The notes under the pieces were generated by a model. That model saw only the letters and a program-made list of their open reading frames with translations, was not told the DNA's origin and ran no database searches. A stretch of 64,000 nucleotides of DNA from assembly GCA_017447625.1 (NCBI GenBank), contig JAFSNB010000001.1, positions 62,001-126,000 on the forward strand, written 5' to 3'. The position numbers and the translations under genes were made by a program. Below, piece by piece: positions 8,360 to 19,121 of this stretch. Position 1 is the first letter of the stretch. Every line of letters begins with the position of its first letter. Source of the stretch: Bacteroidaceae bacterium. Lineage in GTDB: Bacteria > Bacteroidota > Bacteroidia > Bacteroidales > Bacteroidaceae.

Positions 8360-8610
8360 TAAGAATGCATAATTAAGAATGCATAATTGGGCTCGCTGCT
8401 ATCAATTTAAAAACAACGGATTACACGGATTTAACGGATTTGAATCAGTGCATAATGCATAATTAAGAATGCATAATTGGGTGGCCTTTCCGGTTATTCG
8501 GTTAAACGATTATTCGATTATTCGGGATTCAGGCGGCCGCTCACCCCTTAAACTATTAAACTATTAAACTGTCTCTAAACTATAAACTTTAAACTATAAA
8601 CTCTAAAAAA
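8360..8610. repeat. Mosaic of 7- and 8-bp repeats before purE
   Basis: Consecutive arrays: AATTAAG/AATGCAT heptamers (8355-8390), the inverted 70-bp composite repeat (8411-8480, pairing with 181-250), GATTATTC octamers (about 8499-8530), TTAAACTA octamers (about 8550-8572) and AAACTAT heptamers up to the purE start. No gene or recognisable promoter box is visible. Confidence 0.8.
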
Positions 8611-8611
8611 C

Positions 8612-9121
8612 ATGTCTCCTTTAGTTTCAATCATAATGGGAAGCACAAGTGACCTCCCTGTTATGGAAAAAGCCGCACAGTTCTTGAACCAGATGAAGGT
8701 GCCGTTTGAGATGAACGCCCTCTCTGCCCACCGCACCCCCGAAGCCGTAGAGACCTTCGCCCGCGAAGCCGAAGGACGCGGCCTGCGCGTCATCATCGCC
8801 GGAGCCGGAATGGCTGCTGCTCTGCCAGGCGTTATCGCGGCTCAGACCACGCTGCCTGTAATCGGTGTTCCCATAAAAGGAATGTTGGACGGTCTTGACG
8901 CCCTGCTTTCCATAGTTCAGATGCCGCCGGGAATTCCCGTTGCTACAGTCGGCGTAAACGGTGCCCAGAACGCCGCCGTGCTTGCTTGTGAGATGTTGGC
9001 ATTAGCTGACCCCGATCTGGCAGAACGTATGCGCACCTACAAAAAAGGGTTGGCCGAGAAAATCGAGAAGGCCAACCGCGAACTTGCCGCCGTAGAATTT
9101 GAATTTAAAGTCAATTCATAA
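8612..9121 (+). CDS. purE: N5-carboxyaminoimidazole ribonucleotide mutase
   Basis: PurE converts N5-CAIR to CAIR in de novo purine synthesis. Class I motifs are present: GSTSDLPVM at residues 10-18, SAHRTPE at 38-44 with the catalytic His, AGAGMAAALPG at 63-73, and GVPIKG and QMPPGIPVATV around 85-113. At 169 residues it has the usual full length. The leader is built of AAACTAT heptamers. No purK is adjacent; it stands alone between repeats and tRNA-Leu. Confidence 0.97.
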   Translation: MSPLVSIIMGSTSDLPVMEKAAQFLNQMKVPFEMNALSAHRTPEAVETFAREAEGRGLRVIIAGAGMAAALPGVIAAQTTLPVIGVPIKGMLDGLDALLSIVQMPPGIPVATVGVNGAQNAAVLACEMLALADPDLAERMRTYKKGLAEKIEKANRELAAVEFEFKVNS

Positions 9122-9315
9122 TGCACAATGCATAATGCATAATTATTGGGCTGCGCGACGCTTGGATTTTTCACATATAATTATCATAAATTTGTCCATA
9201 TAATTATTCATTAATGATAAATTAACGGGGCATTTAATGGTAATTAATGTTCTCTTTAAAATGATTACCGCCAACCCATAATGCATTCTAAATATGCATT
9301 ATGAATTGGCGTTAG

Positions 9316-9399
9316 TGCCCAGAACGGGACTCGAACCCGTACAGCCGATCTGGCCAAGGGATTTTAAGTCCCTCGTGTCTACCATTCCACCATCTGGGC
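9316..9399 (-). tRNA. tRNA-Leu (UAA)
   Basis: Class II cloverleaf with acceptor GCCCAGA/TCTGGGC, anticodon stem-loop AGGGA-CTTAAAA-TCCCT (anticodon TAA), a long variable arm and GGTTCGAGTCC T-arm. Confidence 0.93.
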
Positions 9400-9412
9400 G
9401 GCTTTTGCGGCG

Positions 9413-9420
9413 CAAAGGTA
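9413..9420 (-). promoter_or_regulatory. -7 box of tRNA-Leu (UAA)
   Basis: TACCTTTG on the minus strand lies 13 bp upstream of the mature tRNA 5' end. Confidence 0.7.
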
Positions 9421-9535
9421 CAATTAAAAATTAAAAAGGAAAAATTAAAAGGTAAAAATTAAAAAAGAAAAGAGAAAAAAGAGAGAAAAAAGGCAAAATT
9501 AAGCCCCTGCCCCCAAGAGGGGGGGTAATTGTTTA

Positions 9536-9759
9536 GAGTTGAGAGTTGAGAGTTGAGAGACAGTTTAAGAAGTTTAAGAGTTTCAGCGGCCCTACGTAAT
9601 AACGTAATAACGGTATAACGTAATAACGTAATAACGTAATAACGACAAAGATAAGGCCGCCCAATGGTTAATGGCCAATGGTCAATGGTCAATGGCCAAT
9701 GGTCAATGGCCAATGGTCAATGGCCAATGGTCAATGGTCAATGGTCAATGGTCAATGGC
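9536..9759. repeat. Dense block of three repeat families downstream of hppA
   Basis: Three arrays lie side by side: GTTGAGA heptamers (9536-9560), GTAATAAC octamers (9594-9645) and at least a dozen CAATGGT/CAATGGC heptamers (9661-9758). The last array runs directly into the hppA stop codon. The region 9400-9535 is A-rich with no gene; a CCCCAAGAGGGGGG palindrome sits at about 9510-9525. Confidence 0.9.
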
Positions 9760-11964
<2,205 letters not shown>

Positions 11965-12013
11965 AAGTGATTAATTGTTGTTAGTTTTATTGTTTATTTG
12001 TCCATTTCTTCTG

Positions 12014-12021
12014 CAAAGATA
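12014..12021 (-). promoter_or_regulatory. -7 box of hppA
   Basis: TATCTTTG on the minus strand, about 50 bp before the hppA start codon. Confidence 0.65.
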
Positions 12022-12085
12022 AACGGTTTCGCCCATACAGCCAAACAAAAAAGGGCTTTTTCGTATATAATTGACTTTTTATATC

Positions 12086-12093
12086 TATCTTTG
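12086..12093 (+). promoter_or_regulatory. -7 box of the RND efflux operon
   Basis: TATCTTTG with a TTGAC element upstream at 12071-12075 lies 34 bp before the ATG at 12128. The spacing to TTG is a little shorter than usual. No operator palindrome stands out. Confidence 0.65.
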
Positions 12094-12127
12094 CGGCCCA
12101 ATTCTGAAAAAATTATCTCTAAAAGAT

Positions 12128-13165
12128 ATGAAAGGTAAGGTTTTTATGGCCATCGCCATGATGGCAATGCTTTCGTCTGCATGCAAAAAGCAGGAGGAGA
12201 AACGAACCAAGGCTCCCGTGCTCGTGAAGACAGAACAGATTGAACAGAGCATCAACGAAGAAGGACGGACATACGTCGGTGTGGTTGAGGAGAATGTAGC
12301 CACAGCAGTCAGTTTCACCAGTATGGGCACCGTGAGCCGCGTTCTGGTCAGTGAGGGACAGACCGTAAGTGCCGGACAACTGCTGGCTGAGATGGACGAC
12401 ACCCAGGCCCGCAACCTTCTTGAGGGAGCACAGGCGCAGGTGGCACAGGCCGAAGATGCCCTGAGCCGTTACCGCCAACTCCACGAGCAAGGCTCGCTGC
12501 CTGAAGTGCAATGGGTCGAGATACAGAGCAAGGTGGCTCAGGCCCGCTCCCAACTGGCCATTGCCCGGAAGAATCTCTCCGACTGCCGTCTGACTGCCCC
12601 CGTAAGCGGCATCATCGGCCGCAAGGCGCTCAGTGCCGGCGAGACCGCTATGCCGTCGCAGGCCGTAGTGACCATACTCGACATCTCTTCCGTCAAAGTA
12701 CGCTTCTCCGTTCCCGAGACCGAAGTGGCTGGCATCACCTCACACACACCGACGACTATACGGGTGGAAGCCATAGGTGAGACCGTGAAAGGCGGAGCTA
12801 TAGAACGCGGAATACAGGCCGACGCCCTGACCCACACTTACGACCTTCGCGCGCACGTTATTAATAAAGGTAGGCGGCTGATGCCCGGAATGGTAGCTAT
12901 GGTAACGGTAAATGGCGATGAAACGGGCAAAAACGGAGCCGCCTCGTCAATAATTACTGTCCCCCTAACATCTGTGCAGCGTCGCGCCGACGATTCACTC
13001 TTCGTATGGACCGCATCCAAGGACAGTACCGCCCACCGCACCCCAGTAACTATAGGCGAGACCTTCGGCAACCGCGTCTGCATAACCGACGGCCTGAACC
13101 CGGGGCAGCGCGTTGTGGTTGAAGGCTACCAGAAGCTGAGTGAAGGAAGCAAGATAGCTGAGTAG
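12128..13165 (+). CDS. RND efflux periplasmic adaptor (membrane fusion lipoprotein)
   Basis: The ATG at 12128 is chosen because it begins a lipoprotein signal (MKGKVFMAIAMMAMLSSAC). The frame is open upstream to 12071, but that would overlap the promoter. The mature protein has the adaptor layout: a first half-lipoyl strand (TVSAGQLLAEMDD), an alpha-hairpin with heptads (AQVAQAEDALSRY ... ARSQLAIARKNL), a second half-lipoyl segment (CRLTAPVSGIIGRKALSAGE), then beta-barrel and membrane-proximal domains ending in a typical GLNPGQRVVVEGYQKL. It joins the inner-membrane pump to the TolC channel. First gene of a three-gene operon; the exported substrate cannot be told from sequence. Confidence 0.95.
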   Translation: MKGKVFMAIAMMAMLSSACKKQEEKRTKAPVLVKTEQIEQSINEEGRTYVGVVEENVATAVSFTSMGTVSRVLVSEGQTVSAGQLLAEMDDTQARNLLEGAQAQVAQAEDALSRYRQLHEQGSLPEVQWVEIQSKVAQARSQLAIARKNLSDCRLTAPVSGIIGRKALSAGETAMPSQAVVTILDISSVKVRFSVPETEVAGITSHTPTTIRVEAIGETVKGGAIERGIQADALTHTYDLRAHVINKGRRLMPGMVAMVTVNGDETGKNGAASSIITVPLTSVQRRADDSLFVWTASKDSTAHRTPVTIGETFGNRVCITDGLNPGQRVVVEGYQKLSEGSKIAE

Positions 13166-13216
13166 CTGAGAGCTGAGAGTTGAGAGTTGAGAGTTGAGAG
13201 TTTAGAGTCAGTTTAA
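13166..13216 (+). repeat. GTTGAGA heptamers between adaptor and pump genes
   Basis: The intergenic spacer is almost entirely GAGAGTT units with a 7-bp period, followed by a GTTTAATA/GTTTAAAG pair. Confidence 0.85.
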
Positions 13217-13230
13217 TAGTTTAAAGATTA

Positions 13231-16200
13231 ATGAGTAATAAAGATATATATTCCTGGCCCCTAAAGAACTACCGCATATCGCTGCTTATCGTGACGATAC
13301 TCTTCGGCATCGGGATATACGGGATGTACGTGATGCCAAAGGACGAGTTCCCTCCATTCACCATACGGCAGGGAGTGGTCGTGGCAGTCTATCCCGGAGC
13401 TACCAGCGAGGAGGTGGAGCAGCAGGTGACACGCCCACTGGAGCGTTTCCTCTTCACCTACGGAGAGGTGAAGCGCCAGAAATGCACTTCCACATCACAG
13501 AACGGGATGGCTATAATCCTTGTCCACCTGAACGATAACGTGAACAATAAGGACGAGGTGTGGAGCAAGATCAAACACGGCCTCGCACTATACAAGCAGA
13601 GCCTGCCCAAAGGCGTCGCAGCACTCATAGCAAACGATGACTTCGGGAACACGTCGGCCCTGCTCATTGCCATCGAAAGCCCCGAACGCAACTACCGCGA
13701 GCTGCAGGGCTACAGCGACCGCCTGAGCGACCGCCTGCGTAAAATCCCGTCGGTGGCCAACGTGCGGCAGTACGGCGAACACCGCGAACAGATCAGCCTC
13801 TACATAGACCGCCGACGCATGGAAGCCTTCGGCATTGGGCAGAGCGCTCTCTTGGCCACCTTGCAGGCCGAGGGGCTAACCACCCTCTCAGGCTCGCTCC
13901 AGAGCGACCACCAGCAGACCCTCATCCACGTCGAACCGACCAGCAACAGCGAGGAGGAAGTGGCCAACACCATAATCTACAACGACCCGGCCACAGGCAA
14001 GACCGTCCGCATACGCGACATAGCCACCGTACGCCGCGAATACGACCTCAGCGACAGCCAGATAGAGCAGAACGGCCACCCCTGTCTCCTACTCTCCCTG
14101 GAGATGAATCAGGGAAATAACATCATGGCCTACGGCAGGGAGGTGGAGAGCGTGCTTGACAGTTTTGCAGCCGAGGAACTACCCGACGACGTCACCCTCA
14201 CCCGCATAGCTGACCAGCCGAAGGTCGTGGGCACGAGCATACGCGACTTTCTGCGCGACCTGCTGCTCTCGATGGCGGTGATTATCCTCGTCATGATGAT
14301 TCTGTTCCCGCTGCGGTCGGCCATAGTAGCTGCCATCACAATCCCCCTGAGTACGTTTATCAGCGTGGCCTTCATGTATTTCGCGGGCATCCCGCTGAAC
14401 ATCGTCACGCTGGCCGCCCTGATTGTCGTTCTCGGAATGATTGTAGATAACAGCATTGTGGTCATTGACGGCTACCTGGAGTATGTCGGCAAGGGCGAAC
14501 AGCCCAAGGAGGCCGCTATCCACAGCGTGCGCCAGTACTTCTTCCCGATGATGCTGGCCACAGTCTGCATCTGTGCCATCTTCTTCCCCTTCCTCATCAC
14601 ATTCCGAGGAGCCTTCCTCGATGCTGTGGGCGACTTCCCATGGACAGTAACAATTAACCTGATGGTGTCGCTGGCAGTTGCTGTGGCCGTTATCCCCTTC
14701 CTCTGCGTGAAAATTATTGGGATTCCCAAAAAGAAAGGGTCCGCCTCCATAACCGACTACGTCCAGAAATTCTACGATCGCATTCTCGGCTGGACGTTCC
14801 GCCGCCCCTACTGGACAATAGGACTGGGAGCTGCCTCTATAGTGCTCTCGCTCCTTATCGTTCCGCGACTGAAGGTGCGGCTCTTCCCCTTCTGCGACCG
14901 CGACCAGTTTGCCATTGAGATATTCCTGCCCGACGGCAAGGGGCTGGCAGACACCCGCACAGTGGCCGATTCTGTCTTTCAGGCCATACACAACGATGAG
15001 CGCATCACCAGCATCACCGCGTTCTTAGGTTGCTCTTCACCCCGTTTCCACACAGTGTATGCGCCGCAGATGGCGGGACGCAATTTTGCCCAATTCATCG
15101 TGAATACCACCTCGCAGAAGGCTACCCTGGACCTCCTCGACTGCTATCAGCCACTCCTCTCCGAAGCCTTCCCCGACGCATACGTGAAATTCAAGAGACT
15201 GGACCTCCTCGAGGTGCCGGAACTGGAGTTCCGCTTCTATGGTGATGACATCGACTCTCTCCACGTTGCAGCCGAGAGACTAATGGATCAGATGCGCGAG
15301 ATGCCTGAGCTGGAGTGGGTTCATAATGACTTCCTGCAGCCCTTCCCCATAATCGATGTGACGCTCGATCCCGTTGCCTCCTCGCAGCTTGGCATCAGCC
15401 GCACGTCGGCTTCGCTCGCCATAGCCGCTTCCACAGGCAATCTGCCGGTGGGCAGCATCTGGGAGGGCGATTATGAGATGCCCATCGTAGCACGCGACAC
15501 AACTACTATTAATATAAGCGACGTGGAGAACATCGGACTCCCGTCTGTGCAGGCCACCATCTCCTCCGCCCTCAGCCAACTGCCAATGGTCAATTCACTC
15601 CCCCCCACGGGGAGAGTCGGTGGGGGGCCGTCCACCACCGTCCCCTTGCGTCAAGTGGCAAAAGTAGCTCCCCGATGGAGTGAGAGCCGCATAATGCACC
15701 GCGCTGGCGAGCGCTGCCTCACCGTTACAGCTGAGTTCGCACGTGGCACTTATTCTACCCCCGTAGAACACCGCCTCGCTGATATGACCAAAGCCTTGCC
15801 CCTGCCCGAGGGGGTACGTGCCGAAGTGGGTGGAGAACTGGAATACAACGCAGAGAGCATGCCGATGATTTACAACGGTATCCTCATCGCGATGGTTATC
15901 ATTTTCTTCTTCATCCTGTTCAACTTCAAGCGATTCGGAATCACCTTCCTCTGCATGGCAGCCCTGGGTCTGATGATTCCCGGCGCCCTCGTCGGCCTCG
16001 GTCTGATGGACCGCACCCTCGGTCTCACCAGCATCTTCGGCCTCATCACCCTAATGGGCATAATCATGCGCAACGAGATTCTCATCTTTGAGCATGCAGA
16101 CGGCATCATCAAGCACTTCCACGAAGAGCATCCGATTCCCGGCACACATATTTCCGAAGAAGAAAAGGACGCATACCGATACCGCTTCAACCAGGCCATT

Positions 16201-16410
16201 GAAGAGGCAGCCTATGATGCCGGCCACCGCCGCATGGTCCCCATCTTCCTTACCACAGCCACCACAGCCGTAGGTGTCATACCGATGATCATAGCCGGCT
16301 CATCCTTCTGGATGCCTGTCGGAGTCACCATCCTCGCCGGCGGCATCGGCACCCTCATACTCGTGGTCACCGTCCTACCTGTTCTCTACTGGAAACTCAG
16401 CACGAAATAA
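13231..16410 (+). CDS. RND multidrug efflux inner-membrane pump
   Basis: This 1059-residue protein has the AcrB/HAE-type layout: TM1 (YRISLLIVTILFGIGIYGMY), a large porter loop, TM2-6 with LGMIVDNSIVVIDGYLEY near residue 408, a second periplasmic loop and TM8-12 ending VTVLPVLYWKLS. It uses the proton gradient to expel drugs or lipophilic compounds through the adjacent adaptor and TolC proteins. It is close to full length for the family. Residues about 784-800 (LPMVNSLPPTGRVGGGP) are encoded by a heptamer repeat joined to a GC-rich palindromic repeat, inserted in frame just before VPLRQVAKVAP in the porter domain. Substrate range unknown. Confidence 0.95.
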   Translation: MSNKDIYSWPLKNYRISLLIVTILFGIGIYGMYVMPKDEFPPFTIRQGVVVAVYPGATSEEVEQQVTRPLERFLFTYGEVKRQKCTSTSQNGMAIILVHLNDNVNNKDEVWSKIKHGLALYKQSLPKGVAALIANDDFGNTSALLIAIESPERNYRELQGYSDRLSDRLRKIPSVANVRQYGEHREQISLYIDRRRMEAFGIGQSALLATLQAEGLTTLSGSLQSDHQQTLIHVEPTSNSEEEVANTIIYNDPATGKTVRIRDIATVRREYDLSDSQIEQNGHPCLLLSLEMNQGNNIMAYGREVESVLDSFAAEELPDDVTLTRIADQPKVVGTSIRDFLRDLLLSMAVIILVMMILFPLRSAIVAAITIPLSTFISVAFMYFAGIPLNIVTLAALIVVLGMIVDNSIVVIDGYLEYVGKGEQPKEAAIHSVRQYFFPMMLATVCICAIFFPFLITFRGAFLDAVGDFPWTVTINLMVSLAVAVAVIPFLCVKIIGIPKKKGSASITDYVQKFYDRILGWTFRRPYWTIGLGAASIVLSLLIVPRLKVRLFPFCDRDQFAIEIFLPDGKGLADTRTVADSVFQAIHNDERITSITAFLGCSSPRFHTVYAPQMAGRNFAQFIVNTTSQKATLDLLDCYQPLLSEAFPDAYVKFKRLDLLEVPELEFRFYGDDIDSLHVAAERLMDQMREMPELEWVHNDFLQPFPIIDVTLDPVASSQLGISRTSASLAIAASTGNLPVGSIWEGDYEMPIVARDTTTINISDVENIGLPSVQATISSALSQLPMVNSLPPTGRVGGGPSTTVPLRQVAKVAPRWSESRIMHRAGERCLTVTAEFARGTYSTPVEHRLADMTKALPLPEGVRAEVGGELEYNAESMPMIYNGILIAMVIIFFFILFNFKRFGITFLCMAALGLMIPGALVGLGLMDRTLGLTSIFGLITLMGIIMRNEILIFEHADGIIKHFHEEHPIPGTHISEEEKDAYRYRFNQAIEEAAYDAGHRRMVPIFLTTATTAVGVIPMIIAGSSFWMPVGVTILAGGIGTLILVVTVLPVLYWKLSTK

Positions 16411-16453
16411 AGATAAGAGCCCAGCGAACGTTGAAAACATTTACTTTATCCCT

Positions 16454-17827
16454 ATGAGTCATAAATTACGCATAATCCTTTCCGCATGCTGCCTGTGCTG
16501 CGGCATCACATATACCATCGCTGCCAGCACAGCCCTCGCCGCCGTCCATAACACGTCGCTCACTCTTGCCCAGCTACGTGACTCCGCCCTCACCACTAAT
16601 ATCGCAGTACGTCAGGCACGTCTCCATGTGGATGCTGCCACAGAACAGCGCCGCGAGGCTTTCACCAAGTATTTCCCTAATATCAGCGCCATTGGAGCCT
16701 GGTTCAACGCCAACCGTCCGATGGCCAAGATGGACATTGATCCCTCGGAGTTCATCTCGCCGGAACTGGGACAGATGATGGCTCAGAGCCTGCCAGTGGA
16801 AGCTCTCACCGCCCTCAACTCACCCATGACGATGACGATGATGAAAAACGGCACAATAGCCAGCATCTCCGCCGTACAGCCCGTATTCGCCGGCGGACAG
16901 ATCGTCAACGGTAACAAACTGGCCAAAGTGGGCGAAGAGGCCAGTCGTCTGCAGGTGCAGCTCGCGGAGAACGAAGTTACGGAGCATGTGGAACAGACCT
17001 TCTGGCAGCTGGTCTCCATGGAAGAGAAGACACGCACCTTGGATGCCGTCAGCACCATGCTGAGAAGCATAGAGGGTGACGTGCAGACTGCCGTGAATGC
17101 AGGAGTAGCCCTGCGCAACGACCTCCTGCAAGTGCAAATCCGTCAGAACGAGATAGAGAGCCAGCGCCTCAAGCTCTCCAACGGGCGCTCGCTTGTGAAA
17201 CTCCTGCTGGCACAGTACTGCGGCCTGCGCGACACCTCCTTCACCATCACTTACAACCACGAGGCGGCCACCGTAACGCCGCAGAACCACGAACAGGCCC
17301 TGCTCGGCACCTCGGAGTATCAACTTTTGGAGAAGAACGTGGAGGTGACGGCCCTGCAACGCAAGATGGAAGTGGGCAAGAACCTGCCTTCAGTCGCCGT
17401 CGGCGCAGCCTACAACTACCACAACCTGTTGGAAAACGACCGCCACTTCGGTATGGTCTATGCCACCGTCAGCGTCCCCCTATCCGACTGGTGGGGCGGC
17501 AGTCACGCCATCCGTCGTAAGAAAATCGCCGAACAGGAAGCTCAGGAGCAGCTCACCGACCGCTCCGAACTGCTGAAAATCCGTATGCAAAAGGCGTGGA
17601 ATGATGTCATCGAGGCAGAGAGCCAACTCGCCCTCGCCACCCGCAGCGAGAATCAGGCCGAGGAGAACCTGCGCCTGCACCGCAACACATATCAGGCAGG
17701 CACCGCCACCATGTCTCAGCTCTTAGAGGCCCAACTCCTTTACCAGCAGGCCCTCGACAAGAAGACAGACGCCTACATCGCCCTCCAACTTGCCGCCCTC
17801 GCCTACCGCATCTCCACCGGAAACTGA
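16454..17827 (+). CDS. TolC-family outer-membrane efflux channel
   Basis: A signal peptide (ACCLCCGITYTIAASTALA) precedes two repeats of the outer-membrane efflux protein fold: long helices with LAQLRDSALTTNIAVRQARL at the start and a second copy near residues 290-450 ending LYQQALDKKTDAYIALQLAA. At 457 residues it is full length. It completes the adaptor-pump-channel operon, 43 bp after the pump. The gene order adaptor, pump, channel is the usual Bacteroidetes one. Confidence 0.95.
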   Translation: MSHKLRIILSACCLCCGITYTIAASTALAAVHNTSLTLAQLRDSALTTNIAVRQARLHVDAATEQRREAFTKYFPNISAIGAWFNANRPMAKMDIDPSEFISPELGQMMAQSLPVEALTALNSPMTMTMMKNGTIASISAVQPVFAGGQIVNGNKLAKVGEEASRLQVQLAENEVTEHVEQTFWQLVSMEEKTRTLDAVSTMLRSIEGDVQTAVNAGVALRNDLLQVQIRQNEIESQRLKLSNGRSLVKLLLAQYCGLRDTSFTITYNHEAATVTPQNHEQALLGTSEYQLLEKNVEVTALQRKMEVGKNLPSVAVGAAYNYHNLLENDRHFGMVYATVSVPLSDWWGGSHAIRRKKIAEQEAQEQLTDRSELLKIRMQKAWNDVIEAESQLALATRSENQAEENLRLHRNTYQAGTATMSQLLEAQLLYQQALDKKTDAYIALQLAALAYRISTGN

Positions 17828-18041
17828 GGATAGTTGACAAGTTGACAGTTGACAGTTGAGTCTATTTTACCATTTTTTATTGCCAAAGAAAGGAGACATA
17901 ACATTTGGCTGCCTCGATTGAAAAGTGTTATTTTGCAGCATCAAATCACACTTGAAAAGTGTAGTTTTTGGCTACTAAAAGTTATTGGAAGGAAGATTCC
18001 TTTCTGACTCTCAGCATGGAAGCCGGTGACAAGCTCAACAA

Positions 18042-18185
18042 ATCGAACTCCCCCCGTGGGGAGGAGGATTACTGTTGGGGGAAGGACCTGCGGCTTTGGA
18101 CCGCATAATGTGGGCTCTATACATGCAACATAGAGCGATTTAGAAAGTTCTTTTGGAGGGCTGGACCGTATAGTCCAGCACTCGT
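18042..18185 (-). repeat. GC-rich palindromic repeat block, inverted copy
   Basis: Read on the minus strand it matches 903-1070: a TCCAGCCCTCC hairpin arm, CTCTATGTTGCATGTATAGAG, a GCGG...CCGCAGGTCC segment and CCTCCTCCCCACGGGGGGAG. It is shorter than the copy at 903 and has a single CCCCAC unit. Confidence 0.75.
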
Positions 18186-18276
18186 TGTTTATTGGGGCTA
18201 ATCTTTTTTGCCCTGAGGCTAAATAGCATTGGCCTTGGGGCTAAAACACATTGTTATAATTAGAAAATATAATTTA

Positions 18277-18350
18277 AGGCGGCAATTATAAAGTTGCAGA
18301 CGTAAATTATAAAATTGCAGGCGGCAATTATATAATTGTCGGCGACAATC
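18277..18350. repeat. Imperfect tandem repeat with GGCGGCAATTATA units
   Basis: Three to four degenerate units of about 18-24 bp alternate between GGCGGCAATTATA and AAATTGCA, and each can form a small hairpin around the AATT core. Confidence 0.6.
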
Positions 18351-18407
18351 TTATTTTTCTATAATAACAAAAAGATAAGGTACCGCCACATAATTAATTG
18401 TGGACAA

Positions 18408-18679
18408 TTAACGGGCGGAAATCATGTCCGCTATTATAGCATCATTATTTTGGTTATTCCAAAAAGCGAGAATGTATAGTACTTCAGAGTCGTAACAATA
18501 GATTATCGAACTTCTTTTCATGTGAAATATTCTAACTTCACGGCCTTTATATACCAAGTCTTTATAACGTACTCCTGCTTGGGGATTGGATTGTAGTATA
18601 GAAATTCAATCTTTAACAGTTGAATAACCTTTTCAACAGCATATTCTCCGAATTCCTTACTCACATAAACTACTAACAT
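18408..18679 (-). pseudogene. RelE/ParE-like toxin gene broken by a frameshift
   Basis: One frame starts MLVVYVSKEFGEYAVEKVIQ and runs into YYNPIPKQ before stopping. A second frame takes over with QSNPQAGVRYKDLVYKGREV, then RIFHMKRSSIIYCYD and LAFWNNQNNDAIIADM. Together they make one RelE/ParE-superfamily toxin of about 90 residues; the total length of 272 bp is not a multiple of three. The break lies near 18590-18610. The start overlaps the end of the antitoxin-like gene, as in type II toxin-antitoxin operons. A sequencing error would give the same picture. Confidence 0.7.
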
Positions 18680-18800
18680 ACCTGAGCAGCAAAGTTCTCA
18701 TCTGATCTGACATCCAATGTCGCAGGGCATCTTCACTACTGAAAGCCGGACGAACGCGTTCTATCAGTGCCTCATCTAAGGTGATATTATATGTACACAT
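18657..18800 (-). CDS. Antitoxin-like small protein, probably truncated
   Basis: The 47-residue frame starts MCTYNITLDEALIERVRPAF and continues to DALRHWMSDQMRTLLLRY. The opening M.TY.ITLDE.L.E..RPAF and a W....Q downstream are typical of Bacteroidales antitoxins that precede RelE-like toxins. Those proteins usually run 60-75 residues, so the C-terminal toxin-binding part may be shortened. It overlaps the toxin pseudogene by 23 bp and has its own -7 box. Confidence 0.6.
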   Translation of the reverse strand: MCTYNITLDEALIERVRPAFSSEDALRHWMSDQMRTLLLRYVSSLCE

Positions 18801-18838
18801 TATGATAAGTATTTGCAATTGATATTGGTCTCACGCCG

Positions 18839-18846
18839 CAAAGGTA
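18839..18846 (-). promoter_or_regulatory. -7 box of the decayed toxin-antitoxin pair
   Basis: TACCTTTG on the minus strand, 38 bp upstream of the antitoxin start. Confidence 0.6.
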
Positions 18847-19054
18847 GATATATAATACGAAACCACAAAGGAATATACAAAAGAACTATGTTATCATCGA
18901 GTAAGCATTTACGCGCGGTATGGCGGCTTAACAGATAGCCGCATATGAGGATGAGGGCGATGCTGGCGATGTGTAGCCATATACGTTGCTGGATGTGAGA
19001 CAAGAGGTGATGGCCCTGGACAATATCTACGGCGAAGCAGGCCACCTCAAACAT
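18847..19054 (-). other. Possible degenerate membrane reading frame
   Basis: A minus-strand frame opening at 19054 encodes a hydrophobic segment (WLHIASIALILICGYLLSRH), but its C-terminus runs through the toxin-antitoxin promoter. It has no recognisable relatives and no promoter. It may be a remnant of a membrane protein gene or chance; I do not call it a gene. Confidence 0.25.
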
Positions 19055-19065
19055 CCTTGACGAAG

Positions 19066-19095
19066 AGAGCCGTGGCTATTGCTAACCACGGCTCT
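19066..19095 (-). terminator. Hairpin after pckA
   Basis: AGAGCCGTGG pairs with CCACGGCTCT around a 10-nt loop, 26 bp after the pckA stop codon. The T tract is weak. Confidence 0.5.
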
Positions 19096-19121
19096 TATAA
19101 TATATTATTGTGTGAATCTGA

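Larger units (their letters stand above)
17828..18407. other. 580-bp intergenic stretch made of repeats
   Basis: No gene is supported here. It contains TTGACAG heptamers (17830-17860), two copies of TTGAAAAGTGT about 45 bp apart, the GC-rich palindromic block (18042-18185) and AT-rich tandem units (18277-18350). Confidence 0.7.

Noticed and set aside
9661-9758. Repeat array that could be taken for a CRISPR
   Set aside because: The units are 7 bp with no spacers and no cas genes are nearby; this is a simple tandem heptamer array.
14179-14991. A 270-codon frame opposite the RND pump gene
   Set aside because: Antisense to a conserved transporter, rich in His/Asp/Gly, with no promoter box or domain.
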